A stretch of 19,130 nt of DNA from MGBC163016 sp964462135 (lineage in GTDB: Bacteria > Actinomycetota > Coriobacteriia > Coriobacteriales > Eggerthellaceae), in contig CAYWWK010000034.1 of the NCBI GenBank assembly GCA_964462135.1, positions 1 to 19,130 on the forward strand, read 5' to 3'. Every line of letters begins with the position of its first letter. Positions within the stretch are counted from its first letter, which is position 1. The notes beneath the pieces are model-generated. The model was not told the DNA's origin, did no database searches, and was given only the letters and a program-made list of their open reading frames with translations. Below are positions 9,498-15,465 of the stretch, piece after piece. The position numbers and the translations under genes are program-made.

Positions 9498-9555
9498 TGT
9501 GCGCCGCAGAGGTCTTTGCGATCCGCTGCTCTCACCCGGCGCCAAACTAAAGGAA
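9498..9555. repeat. 58-bp direct repeat, copy 1
   Basis: Base-for-base identical to 10091-10148, 593 bp downstream, running from TGTGCGCCGCAGAGG to CCAAACTAAAGGAA. It sits 27 nt after the permease stop. The two copies bracket the hairpin-rich stretch and the end of the short minus-strand gene. Confidence 0.9.
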
Positions 9556-9591
9556 ATACCGTGACGTTCTCCATGCTCTGCAGCGTAAGTT

Positions 9592-9643
9592 CGTAGCGCA
9601 GGCCTGTAGCGCAGGCTTCAGCCTGCATCCCCTGTAAAGGGGA
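9592..9643. repeat. REP-like palindrome with adjacent small hairpin
   Basis: One and a half REP units (TGTAGCGCAGGCTTCAGC and on, 9605-9627, preceded by a half unit at 9592-9604) followed directly by the hairpin TCCCC-TGTAAA-GGGGA at 9628-9643. Same family as the REP units near the transposase gene at 17.5-18 kb. Confidence 0.7.
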
Positions 9644-9760
9644 CCTGCGATCAACCGGAACAACCTCTCGGGACAAGACAAGGGCCAACGGGGATGCGGA
9701 TGCTGTCCTGCTTCGTAGGGGCGGATTCTCAATCCGCCCGTGATATGACAAGGGAGGCCA

Positions 9761-9870
9761 TGTTCGCAGAGGGGTCTTGCCTTGGCTTCAGGCTGCGAAA
9801 AGACGTGGTGCTTCGCACGATACCACGCTTTTCTTGCCTTGCAGAATCGGCTTCGACCCCTCTGCGAACA
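9761..9870. other. 110-bp two-tier palindromic element, possible structured RNA or MITE-like remnant
   Basis: The outer arms TGTTCGCAGAGGGGTC (9761-9776) and GACCCCTCTGCGAACA (9855-9870) are perfect 16-bp complements. Inside lies a second long stem, GAAAAGACGTGGT (9797-9809) against ACCACGCTTTTC (9822-9833), with a single unpaired A and a GCTTCGC apex. The two internal arms both begin TTGCCTT. No convincing reading frame crosses it. It could be a structured RNA, a paired-REP variant or a miniature mobile element; the sequence alone does not decide. Confidence 0.6.
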
Positions 9871-9897
9871 CACCTTTCTGTAACTCTATAAAACCAA

Positions 9898-10028
9898 CCG
9901 CGATGATGCTGGAACCCAAAGATAGGGTTCGCGCCATCATCGCGGACGGCTGCTCGCCGCAAAAGTGTGTCGGTGGTCTGCTGGGTTATAGCAGACTACC
10001 TCCGCATTCACTGTCGCCCTTCGGGCGA
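9898..10028. other. Three consecutive hairpins in the 9.5-10.1 kb non-coding stretch
   Basis: Hairpin 1: CCGCGATGATG (9898-9908) with CATCATCGCGG (9935-9945), enclosing GAACCC/GGGTTC (9912-9917, 9925-9930). Hairpin 2: an 11-bp stem with one G-T pair, 9972-9982 with 9990-10000. Hairpin 3: TCGCCC-TTC-GGGCGA (10014-10028). Together with the element at 9761-9870 these form a nearly continuous run of stems. The downstream part overlaps the C-terminal extension of the minus-strand frame 9937-10368, which argues that the extension is not under protein-level constraint. Confidence 0.55.
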
Positions 10029-10368
10029 AGATCGTCATTTCACACTCGGGTGAAGACATACCGGTGAGGGATAAGCGCTTCGCGCGAATATGTGCGCCGC
10101 AGAGGTCTTTGCGATCCGCTGCTCTCACCCGGCGCCAAACTAAAGGAATATCCTTTCCAAACGAATGAGACCCGCGATTGCGGGTCTCTCTGGCCAATTC
10201 CTGTTTCCAAGCGCGTTTGCTGCGGCTTCGGTTGTACTTCGTGTCACCATGGATGCCAGTGCCACATGCATGCCCGTTGAACTTCGGCATCTTGGCCAAG
10301 GTGGCCTCTTCGGCACTCAGATGCCAAACTGCTCCGTTCTTCGGGACGCGCTTCTTCCTCTTCGCCAA
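9937..10368 (-). CDS. Short basic conserved-looking protein, reading through terminator into repeat DNA
   Basis: The convincing part is the first ~65 residues from TTG 10368: a basic start AKRKKRVPKNGAVWHLSAEE followed by MPKFNGHACGTGIHGDTKY and NRSRSKRAWKQELARE. The Gly/His/Asp/Tyr/Asn pattern looks like a real, compact protein family, but I cannot name it. I chose TTG 10368 because AAAGGAGG lies 8 nt upstream; ATG 10374 is too close to that site, and ATG 10407 sits near the predicted transcription start. A TTGACA promoter supports expression. After about residue 65 the frame passes through a hairpin (10167-10188), the 58-bp repeat copy 2 and hairpin DNA, before a stop at 9937; this 75-residue tail is probably not ancestral, as if the native stop had been lost. 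Function unknown; the Cys/His residues could bind metal or nucleic acid. Confidence 0.6.
   Translation of the reverse strand: MAKRKKRVPKNGAVWHLSAEEATLAKMPKFNGHACGTGIHGDTKYNRSRSKRAWKQELARETRNRGSHSFGKDIPLVWRRVRAADRKDLCGAHIRAKRLSLTGMSSPECEMTIFARRATVNAEVVCYNPADHRHTFAASSRPR
10091..10148. repeat. 58-bp direct repeat, copy 2
   Basis: Identical to 9498-9555. Here it is read in frame as the tail of the minus-strand protein 9937-10368 (residues WRRVRAADRKDLCGAH). It ends 18 nt before the hairpin at 10167-10188. Confidence 0.9.
10167..10188 (-). terminator. Hairpin terminator candidate of the short minus-strand gene
   Basis: Perfect 9-bp stem GAGACCCGC / GCGGGTCTC with a GATT loop. On the minus strand it follows the protein's conserved-looking part and is followed by CATTCGTTTGG, a poor T-run, so termination may be weak. 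Its position suggests that the original gene ended just before it. Confidence 0.5.
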
Positions 10369-10410
10369 GCTCATCACCTCCTTTGCATGCTCATATGGGT
10401 TGATCATTGA

Positions 10411-10439
10411 TAGATACTCTGCCGTAAAGGGTTTGTCAA
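10411..10439 (-). promoter_or_regulatory. Promoter for the short minus-strand gene
   Basis: On the minus strand TTGACA (10434-10439) is followed after 17 nt by TATCTA (10411-10416). The -35 box is perfect and the spacer optimal, while the -10 is weak. The predicted start of transcription near 10404 leaves a ~36-nt leader containing AAAGGAGG. Confidence 0.5.
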
Positions 10440-10493
10440 CGGGCATCCGTATAATCCATGGGCAATGCAAGGCCCTAAAGCAAGGAGGTCACT

Positions 10494-10844
10494 ATGTCTT
10501 ACCCCATCGTCGATGCCCAGTTCGTCCTGGATCATCTGGGAACCATGCCACTTTTGGATGTACGCCCCGTATTCATGTACGAGGAAAGCCGCATACCCGG
10601 AGCAGCCTCCGTCCGATTGATGGAAGCCAAGGATGCCGAAGGAGACACGGCAGAGGTATTTGCCGAGTGGGTGGGGAATGCCGGCTTCGCACCTGATGAT
10701 GAGTTCATCGTCTACTGCTACGATGGTGGCCTTGCCAATGAGGCCTGCACGCTGTTGGAATCGCAAGGGTATACCGGGCACAGGTGCTATGAGGGCAGCT
10801 GGGTCGATTGGATCTCTGACCCAAGCCGTCCCATAGAGCAATAG
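10494..10844 (+). CDS. Single-domain rhodanese-like sulfurtransferase
   Basis: 116 aa, the size of a stand-alone rhodanese domain with no targeting signal, so cytosolic. Starts at ATG 10494 with AAGGAGGT seven nt upstream. The family pattern is visible: LLDVRP at 21-26, RIPGA at 33-37 (HIPGA in most members), the active-site loop VYCYDGGLAN with Cys75 as the expected persulfide carrier, and the closing YEGSWVDW at 99-106. The loop reads C-Y-D-G-G-L, lacking the Arg that follows in many thiosulfate sulfurtransferases, so substrate choice may differ. A perfect TATAAT lies at 10450-10455, but no good -35 accompanies it. It is a single gene between a divergent short gene and REP DNA. Donor and acceptor unknown. 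Confidence 0.88.
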   Translation: MSYPIVDAQFVLDHLGTMPLLDVRPVFMYEESRIPGAASVRLMEAKDAEGDTAEVFAEWVGNAGFAPDDEFIVYCYDGGLANEACTLLESQGYTGHRCYEGSWVDWISDPSRPIEQ

Positions 10845-10870
10845 TGCATCTCCTATGTCCTTCGTAGCGG

Positions 10871-10897
10871 AAGCCGTCGCGCAACAGCGCGCGGCTT
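10871..10897 (+). terminator. GC-rich hairpin after the rhodanese gene
   Basis: AAGCCG-T-CGCGC / GCGCG-CGGCTT with an AACA loop and a single bulged T, 27 nt after the rhodanese stop. No T-run follows, so it may stabilise or stop the transcript only weakly; a 5' GTAG just before it also makes it resemble a REP unit. Confidence 0.4.
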
Positions 10898-10926
10898 GCC
10901 CCGCCTAGTTGAGAGTTACGTGTGCT

Positions 10927-11041
10927 CGTAGCGCAGGCTTCAGCCTGCGAATCGGGAGAAGATGAAGGTTCCCGAAGGCTAAACCCTTCGCTACGAATTT
11001 GACCGGAACGCGCCCTTCCGTAGCGCAAGCTTCAGCCTGCG
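10927..11041. repeat. REP cluster (three units, one inverted pair)
   Basis: Units at 10927-10949 (CGTAGCGCAGGCTTCAGC and on), 10973-10995 (inverted, CGAAGGCTAAACCCTTCG then CTACG) and 11019-11041 (CGTAGCGCAAGCTTCAGC and on). Each has the GTAG tetranucleotide at the foot of an 8-bp-arm palindrome, the standard layout of REPs served by RAYT transposases. This cluster fills most of the 335-nt gap between the rhodanese and ATPase genes. Confidence 0.85.
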
Positions 11042-11059
11042 AAATAGGGAAGATACTTT

Positions 11060-11119
11060 TTGCCCTTAGAGACAAAAAAGCATTAAAATTTAGGTACTTT
11101 TTATCTCTTATGATAAAAA
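11060..11119 (+). promoter_or_regulatory. AT-rich promoter region with 8-bp-arm palindrome before the ATPase gene
   Basis: TTGCCC (11060-11065) and TTAAAA (11083-11088) are 17 nt apart, a plausible promoter. Just downstream TTTTTATC (11098-11105) and GATAAAAA (11112-11119) form a perfect inverted repeat that could be an operator or a leader hairpin. The base composition is much more AT-rich than the flanking DNA. Confidence 0.4.
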
Positions 11120-11179
11120 ATGTCGACAACACGATCAACGAGGTCTTTCACGAATCGGGCTAGCTGCGATAGGATGATC

Positions 11180-12385
11180 ATGGAATTACTCGAACGAATT
11201 GAGTATCTGCAAATTCTCGACAAATGGAAAGATAAGGATGTCATAAAGGTCATCACGGGTATCAGACGATGTGGTAAATCAACGCTTCTGGCCCAGTTTC
11301 AGCAACGACTGATAGCACAGGGCGTTCCCCAAGAGCGGGTCATCGTTGTGAACCTTGAGGACTACTCCTTCATCGATCTGGTTGACCCAAAGAAGCTCCA
11401 TGACCATATCATGTCTCATGCAACATCTCAGGAAAAGACCTACGTCTTCCTTGATGAGGTGCAGAATGTCCAAGATTTTCAGAAGGTCGTTGATAGCCTC
11501 TATCTGAGAAAGAACCTAGATATCTACATTACTGGCTCGAATGCCAATCTGCTATCAGGTGAACTTGCCACTCTACTCTCAGGAAGATATGTGACCATTG
11601 AGATGCTTCCTCTGTCTTTCTCTGAATTCGCTCAAGCCAGATCGAGCGCTTCCAGCCTTTCAGGCCTGTATCGTCAGTATATTCAAACAAGCTCATTTCC
11701 CTATGTGATACAACTTGAGGATGATGCTGAGATGATCCAGGAATACCTTGAGGGAATCTACAGCACGGTGATCCTTAAAGATGCGATCAATCGCTTAGAA
11801 CGGGTCGATCCTCTCATTCTCGAAAGCATCGTTCGTTTTCTGATGAGCAGTATTGGCAATAGGGTTTCTACGAAGAAGATCGCTGACTCCCTCGGATCAG
11901 AGGGGCGTAAGACAAGTGTACGATCAGTCGAGCGCTATCTCAATGCATTGCTTGACAGCTATATCTTGTATCGTGTGAAGCGCTATGACATAAAGGGCAA
12001 GCAACATCTCAAGACATTGGAGAAGTATTACTGCGTTGACCCTGGATTGCGATACTCCCTTGTGGGAGGTAGGGGATTTGATGTGGGATCCATACTTGAG
12101 AATGTCGTCTTCCTTGAGCTGCTTCGTCGTGGGTGCAAAGTCTTCATCGGAAAAGTGGGAGAACTGGAGGTGGATTTCGTTGCAGAGAAGCAAGGACACG
12201 TGACGTATATTCAAGTAGCTGCTTCTGTGCGGGATCCTCAAACGCTGCAAAGAGAACTTCGTCCTTTGGAGCGCATAGATGACAACCATCCTAAGCTCGT
12301 TCTCTCTCTGGATGATGATCCAGAAGGAGACTACAAAGGCATCAAGCGAATCAATGCACTTGAATGGTTGATGGAATCCAACTAG
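11180..12385 (+). CDS. AAA_14 / DUF4143 family ATPase
   Basis: 401 aa, typical for this family. I chose ATG 11180 (MELLERIEYLQILDKWKD) with AGGATGATC upstream; ATG 11120 would add 20 residues of unusual Ser/Thr/Arg composition and lacks a ribosome site. Motifs: Walker A GIRRCGKST at 27-35, Walker B YVFLDEVQNV with D92-E93, the sensor-like YITGSNANLL near 116-125, and the family phrase RYVTIEMLPLSFSEF at 136-150. The C-terminal DUF4143 part includes ENVVFLELLRRGCKV and GELEVDFVAEKQGHVTYIQV, a nuclease-fold-like E/D/Q pattern lacking the usual final Lys (YIQVA). Members are common, often mobile, with no settled function. Codon use and base composition are more AT-rich than in the ribosomal part, and REP clusters lie on both sides, which suggests acquisition. 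Confidence 0.88.
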   Translation: MELLERIEYLQILDKWKDKDVIKVITGIRRCGKSTLLAQFQQRLIAQGVPQERVIVVNLEDYSFIDLVDPKKLHDHIMSHATSQEKTYVFLDEVQNVQDFQKVVDSLYLRKNLDIYITGSNANLLSGELATLLSGRYVTIEMLPLSFSEFAQARSSASSLSGLYRQYIQTSSFPYVIQLEDDAEMIQEYLEGIYSTVILKDAINRLERVDPLILESIVRFLMSSIGNRVSTKKIADSLGSEGRKTSVRSVERYLNALLDSYILYRVKRYDIKGKQHLKTLEKYYCVDPGLRYSLVGGRGFDVGSILENVVFLELLRRGCKVFIGKVGELEVDFVAEKQGHVTYIQVAASVRDPQTLQRELRPLERIDDNHPKLVLSLDDDPEGDYKGIKRINALEWLMESN

Positions 12386-12460
12386 AGGATACAAGTGTAT
12401 CTATGCTGTGAGTATGTGTGTTGCGCGATGAACGTGCGCACCCCTTGTAAAGGGAAGCAT

Positions 12461-12541
12461 TCAGCGCCTGTACACGTCTCGGCGATGTCCTATCTCAATG
12501 GTCAGCACGAGCAATTTCTCATTGCGTATCTCACATAAGGC
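12461..12541 (-). pseudogene. RelE/ParE-family toxin remnant (C-terminal end only)
   Basis: Reading the minus strand from 12541 gives ALCEIRNEKLLVLTIEIG followed by HRRDVYRR and a TGA at 12461-12463. The pattern with C-E-I-R-x-E, a hydrophobic strand and GHRRDVY is the characteristic C-terminus of RelE toxins. An in-frame TGA sits immediately upstream at 12542-12544, and the DNA beyond is REP sequence, so about two thirds of the gene is missing and no antitoxin gene is left. The rest of the 314-nt gap 12386-12699 is REP DNA and a stretch (12386-12460) in which I see only a short CCCTTGTAAAGGG hairpin. Confidence 0.72.
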
Positions 12542-12545
12542 TCAA

Positions 12546-12664
12546 TGTAGCGCAAACTCTAGCGCAGGCTGATATCCTGCGAAGCGAGGTCCCCGAAGGC
12601 TAAAGCCTTCGCTACGAGTCAAACGAGTGTCTCCGTCTTCCGTAGCGCAGGCTGACAGCCTGCG
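12546..12664. repeat. REP cluster downstream of the peptide operon
   Basis: A half unit near 12546, a unit at 12559-12581 with a variant loop (GCAGGCTGATATCCTGC), an inverted unit at 12594-12616 and a forward unit at 12641-12664 with loop GCTGACAGC. The inverted-plus-forward pair with a ~24-nt joint repeats the arrangement at 10973-11041 and 17434-17514. The last unit may also act as a terminator for the minus-strand operon, whose stop codon is 36 nt away. Confidence 0.82.
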
Positions 12665-12699
12665 AATGCAACCAACTGCTGCAAGCTGAAACAATCAGG

Positions 12700-13884
12700 C
12701 TATTTCATGAATTTGTTTCTCAATATATCTTGCGCAACGCCGGTTATTGTGGAATTTCCAAGATCGAGTCCGCCGATCTTCTTTTCCACATGGTCGTACG
12801 CCAAGTTCGTAGCGAAATCGACCATCTGATCTATTTGAGCCGATTGCGCACGCATGGCTTCAAGGTAGGTGTTGTATGCATCTGCAACATGTATATCCTC
12901 ATCGTCTATCATTGCGTCTGTCATCTGTGCAAGAGAAGCTATTTCTCTGGGTTGATTTGAAGAATCTATATTCAGGTCAAGATGTGGGGGAATCCCCAGA
13001 TGATCGCAGATCCAGTCTCTTCTTGCCCGATACTGGGTTGCTGCATTCTGGAAAATGGAGAACGTTGTCTCATAAGGCTCGCGCATCATCGCCCGTTGAT
13101 ACAGGTCGGGGATCATACATAGCAACGTGTTGAATTCCTGTCGGAACGTATTCGGGTCAACCTGCGCACCGCTTTCATAGGATTTGCGCATCGCCTTAAG
13201 CTCAGGGGAGACTTTTCCGGACTCTCTCCTCCCCAGCTTCTGTGGGGAAACCAGGTATCTGTACTTTGACTGCATGAGGCTTTCAGTCTGAGCACATGAG
13301 TATATGGAACATACAGCAGCAAAGCTTAAGAGCTCCACCTCTACGGGTCTACTCTGACCTATCAGCTGAAAGCTTTCCTGATTGAAGAAACACGGTACGG
13401 CAAGTTCTGATTTACTGGCTTCAACCTGCATCACGTAGATTCCAGCTGCCTCGATGAACTTGGGATCTCCTTTCGCAGAACCAGAAGCGTAAGGAACGAC
13501 TATGCGCTCTTGGGGGAAATATGGGTGTTGAAAGGCCAAGGATATGGTGTTGCTGTACATATTGGTAATGATGTTTCCAATATTCAGAGCGCTTTGTGGA
13601 TCTGGCGCAAGTATTCTGGCAACTATTCCAAGCCGTAGGGGGAACGTATTCAGATCGAATGGTCGTTGGATCCATTGGTTGTTTGGAGAAAGCGTGGTAT
13701 AGCATGGTTGGGTATTCCACCCACACAAAGGTACAAGGATGATGCTAGGAATCTGTATACGATTTTCCCCAACTGCTCGCGCGATCTGACGAAGACTCAT
13801 GTTAGTGAATACGCTGATGTTGCCATATTGGCTGAGCCTTTGCTGCATGTCCTTGGCAAAGCCGTTCACATAGATCTCATGCAT
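12700..13884 (-). CDS. Unknown protein, last gene of the peptide/radical SAM operon
   Basis: 394 aa from ATG 13884, which lies 3 nt after the stop of the preceding gene and uses the GAGGAGAG in that gene's end as ribosome site. No signal peptide or membrane segment is evident, so probably cytosolic. The N-terminal ~200 residues are mixed alpha/beta with hydrophobic patches (SIILVPLCGWNTQP, FPLRLGIVARILA, GIYVMQVEAS); the C-terminal ~170 residues are charged and probably helical (RRDWICDHLGIPPHLDLN, then a long helix AYNTYLEAMRAQSAQIDQMV). I recognise no family and no catalytic motif. Tight spacing ties it to the maturase operon; a role as partner of the membrane protein encoded just upstream is inference from adjacency alone. 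Confidence 0.75.
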   Translation of the reverse strand: MHEIYVNGFAKDMQQRLSQYGNISVFTNMSLRQIARAVGENRIQIPSIILVPLCGWNTQPCYTTLSPNNQWIQRPFDLNTFPLRLGIVARILAPDPQSALNIGNIITNMYSNTISLAFQHPYFPQERIVVPYASGSAKGDPKFIEAAGIYVMQVEASKSELAVPCFFNQESFQLIGQSRPVEVELLSFAAVCSIYSCAQTESLMQSKYRYLVSPQKLGRRESGKVSPELKAMRKSYESGAQVDPNTFRQEFNTLLCMIPDLYQRAMMREPYETTFSIFQNAATQYRARRDWICDHLGIPPHLDLNIDSSNQPREIASLAQMTDAMIDDEDIHVADAYNTYLEAMRAQSAQIDQMVDFATNLAYDHVEKKIGGLDLGNSTITGVAQDILRNKFMK

Positions 13885-13887
13885 TCT

Positions 13888-14946
13888 CTAATCGCTCTCC
13901 TCTTCCAGTTCCTTGCCTATCTTTCTTGTCTTGTATGCGCCATAGCCAGCCAAAGCTGTGCCAGCTATGCTCCAGCGCTTGGAATTGCGTGCTTCCTTGT
14001 GCACATCCTCCAGCTGATCGCCTAAGTCATCCAAAGCCATCGCCTGCTCTTCAATCATGTCCTGCATGGCCTGCGCCTGGTTTTGGTACATGCTCATGGT
14101 CTGCCTGAGCAGATCGTTGGTCACCTTCGCGTCGTACTGAGCGATGGCTTCCGAAAGGGATGCTTGCGAAGATCCCAGATACGAGGCGATAAAGGTTAGG
14201 GCCAGGATAGTGCGGTAGTCTTCCGGAATGATCTTGGCAGCGTATATCCTTTTCAGCTCTTCCTCGCCCAAGCGCATGGCATTTTGGCAATGCTTAACGG
14301 CCGATGTCCATTTGGGATAGATCTCCTTCTCGAATCGTTCAAGATCTGCCTGATAGGCAGGAAGGGTGACTGTCTCGTATTGCTGCAGTGCCTGTTGATG
14401 GGCTTGCTGCGCTTGCGCCTGCGCCCGTTGATAGGCTTGGGCATTCGCAGCATCAGTACGTGCGCACATCTGTTGATACTCGGGCGTGGCTTGTACGCGC
14501 GTACAGTAGGCAGCATGTCTATCACCAGCAGTGAAGGCATCTGCTATGCGGCAGATGAGGGCGCCAATGAGAAGCGCGGGTCCAATGAAAAAGAAGCAGA
14601 AGAGAACGCCGAGGGCAGAAGAGCCGGACAGCACGAGTCCAAAAAGGGTGGGGAAAGTTACCATGATTCCATACAGAATGAAAGGAATCGTCAGTACAGC
14701 TAAGCCTGCTATGGCAAGAGCCCTTGCGCGCTTGCGCCAAGATGATGGTCCTAAATCAGGAACGGGAATCTCAGGATAGGGAAGGGGAGTAAACTGCGCT
14801 TCCTTCAGTCTGGGAGGTGCGGGCTTCTTCGGTGGAGTAGGCTTGATCTGCTGGATCTCCTCCATCTTCTCCCGAAGATCATGAAGAAGCTGCTCATAGG
14901 TGAGCGCCTGCCGAACGTTTTCAAGGACTGCGTCCCGCTCCATCAT
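13888..14946 (-). CDS. Two-TM membrane protein with coiled-coil C-terminal region
   Basis: 352 aa. The start is ATG 14946 with AAAAGG seven nt upstream (the next codon is also ATG). Order: a helical N-terminal 40 residues, a Pro-rich linker (KPTPPKKPAPPRLKE and on, about 35-65), two transmembrane segments at about 73-100 and 105-135, a long Ala/Gln-rich coiled coil (QAYQRAQAQAQQAHQQALQQ, about 165-185), then RIYAAKIIPEDYRTILALTF (about 235-255) and a second coiled coil ending in a short Gly-rich hydrophobic patch near the C-terminus. The IIP-x-x-YR segment followed by a helix is a pattern I have seen in uncharacterised membrane-attached proteins of gut Gram-positives; no function is assigned. 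It is 15 nt downstream of the nuclease-like gene and 3 nt upstream of the last gene. Confidence 0.8.
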   Translation of the reverse strand: MMERDAVLENVRQALTYEQLLHDLREKMEEIQQIKPTPPKKPAPPRLKEAQFTPLPYPEIPVPDLGPSSWRKRARALAIAGLAVLTIPFILYGIMVTFPTLFGLVLSGSSALGVLFCFFFIGPALLIGALICRIADAFTAGDRHAAYCTRVQATPEYQQMCARTDAANAQAYQRAQAQAQQAHQQALQQYETVTLPAYQADLERFEKEIYPKWTSAVKHCQNAMRLGEEELKRIYAAKIIPEDYRTILALTFIASYLGSSQASLSEAIAQYDAKVTNDLLRQTMSMYQNQAQAMQDMIEEQAMALDDLGDQLEDVHKEARNSKRWSIAGTALAGYGAYKTRKIGKELEEESD

Positions 14947-14961
14947 CCAGATACCTTTTGA

Positions 14962-15465
14962 TCAATCCGTAGGATTCAAAATAGGGAAATACTTCTTGAG
15001 GGCTATTTGGATTTTGTACTTTTCGAAGTCGTCGGCTCTCTTCTTTGCGTAGCAGATTCCATATTCCGGATCTGAAGATTGTCCAGGTTTGTCGTATTCC
15101 TTGACCCTCAAGATGTCGGTGCCTTCGTCCCAGGCTTTGAGAGGAATGAGGAAGACTTCAGGCTCAGGATCGCAATCCAATCGGATATAACAAACGAAAC
15201 GATGCTCTTTTGCATCTGCGCTGATGAACTTTTTTCTCAGGAAGGTGTAGTTGTTCTTGGTGATGCTCTTGACTTGAATCTCGTAGATATCAAATGATCT
15301 TGGAGGTCGTATCAAAAGGTCGATTCCTCGATCATCGAATTCAGGTTCAAAAACCTCGAAATTGTTTGCAAGGAAGATGGCTTTTGCGATAGTCTCAGCG
15401 AGTCGCCCTTTTTGTTGCCTGTCAAGCATGTCGACAGTATCTGAACACGCTAGTAGGCTTTTCAT
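14962..15465 (-). CDS. PD-(D/E)XK nuclease-fold protein
   Basis: 167 aa from ATG 15465, which overlaps the stop of the radical SAM gene (ATGA), implying translational coupling; a longer start at 15489 would extend into that gene. The N-terminal half carries the restriction-endonuclease-like core: a helix with Glu24 (GRLAETIAKAIF), then GIDLLI with Asp49, and YEIQVKS with Gln64-Val-Lys66, the D-(E/Q)xK active-site pattern. The following strands (RFVCYIRLDC, VFLIPLKAW) fit the same fold. Length and order resemble small nuclease-like domains found in restriction or recombination proteins and in the group I intron endonuclease superfamily. Why a nuclease fold sits in a peptide-maturation operon is not obvious; it might act in self-protection, gene mobility or defence. 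The fold is fairly clear; catalytic activity is untested. Confidence 0.8.
   Translation of the reverse strand: MKSLLACSDTVDMLDRQQKGRLAETIAKAIFLANNFEVFEPEFDDRGIDLLIRPPRSFDIYEIQVKSITKNNYTFLRKKFISADAKEHRFVCYIRLDCDPEPEVFLIPLKAWDEGTDILRVKEYDKPGQSSDPEYGICYAKKRADDFEKYKIQIALKKYFPILNPTD

Noticed and set aside
7644..9545. 633-codon open frame on the minus strand
   Set aside because: Antisense shadow of the ABC permease; product is His/Asp/Arg-rich with no family features, as expected for the complement of high-GC codons.
9323..9873. Minus-strand frames across 9323-9751 and 9547-9873
   Set aside because: They read through the permease end, REP units and hairpins; products are Arg/Ser/Cys-rich without ribosome sites.
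9898..10060. Known riboswitch, tmRNA, SRP RNA or RNase P RNA
   Set aside because: I compared the conserved cores I know and found none of them; the hairpins are left as unassigned structure.
11120..11179. Upstream ATG extending the AAA_14 ATPase by 20 residues
   Set aside because: No ribosome site, unusual composition, and the start overlaps the palindromic leader; ATG 11180 fits the family N-terminus.
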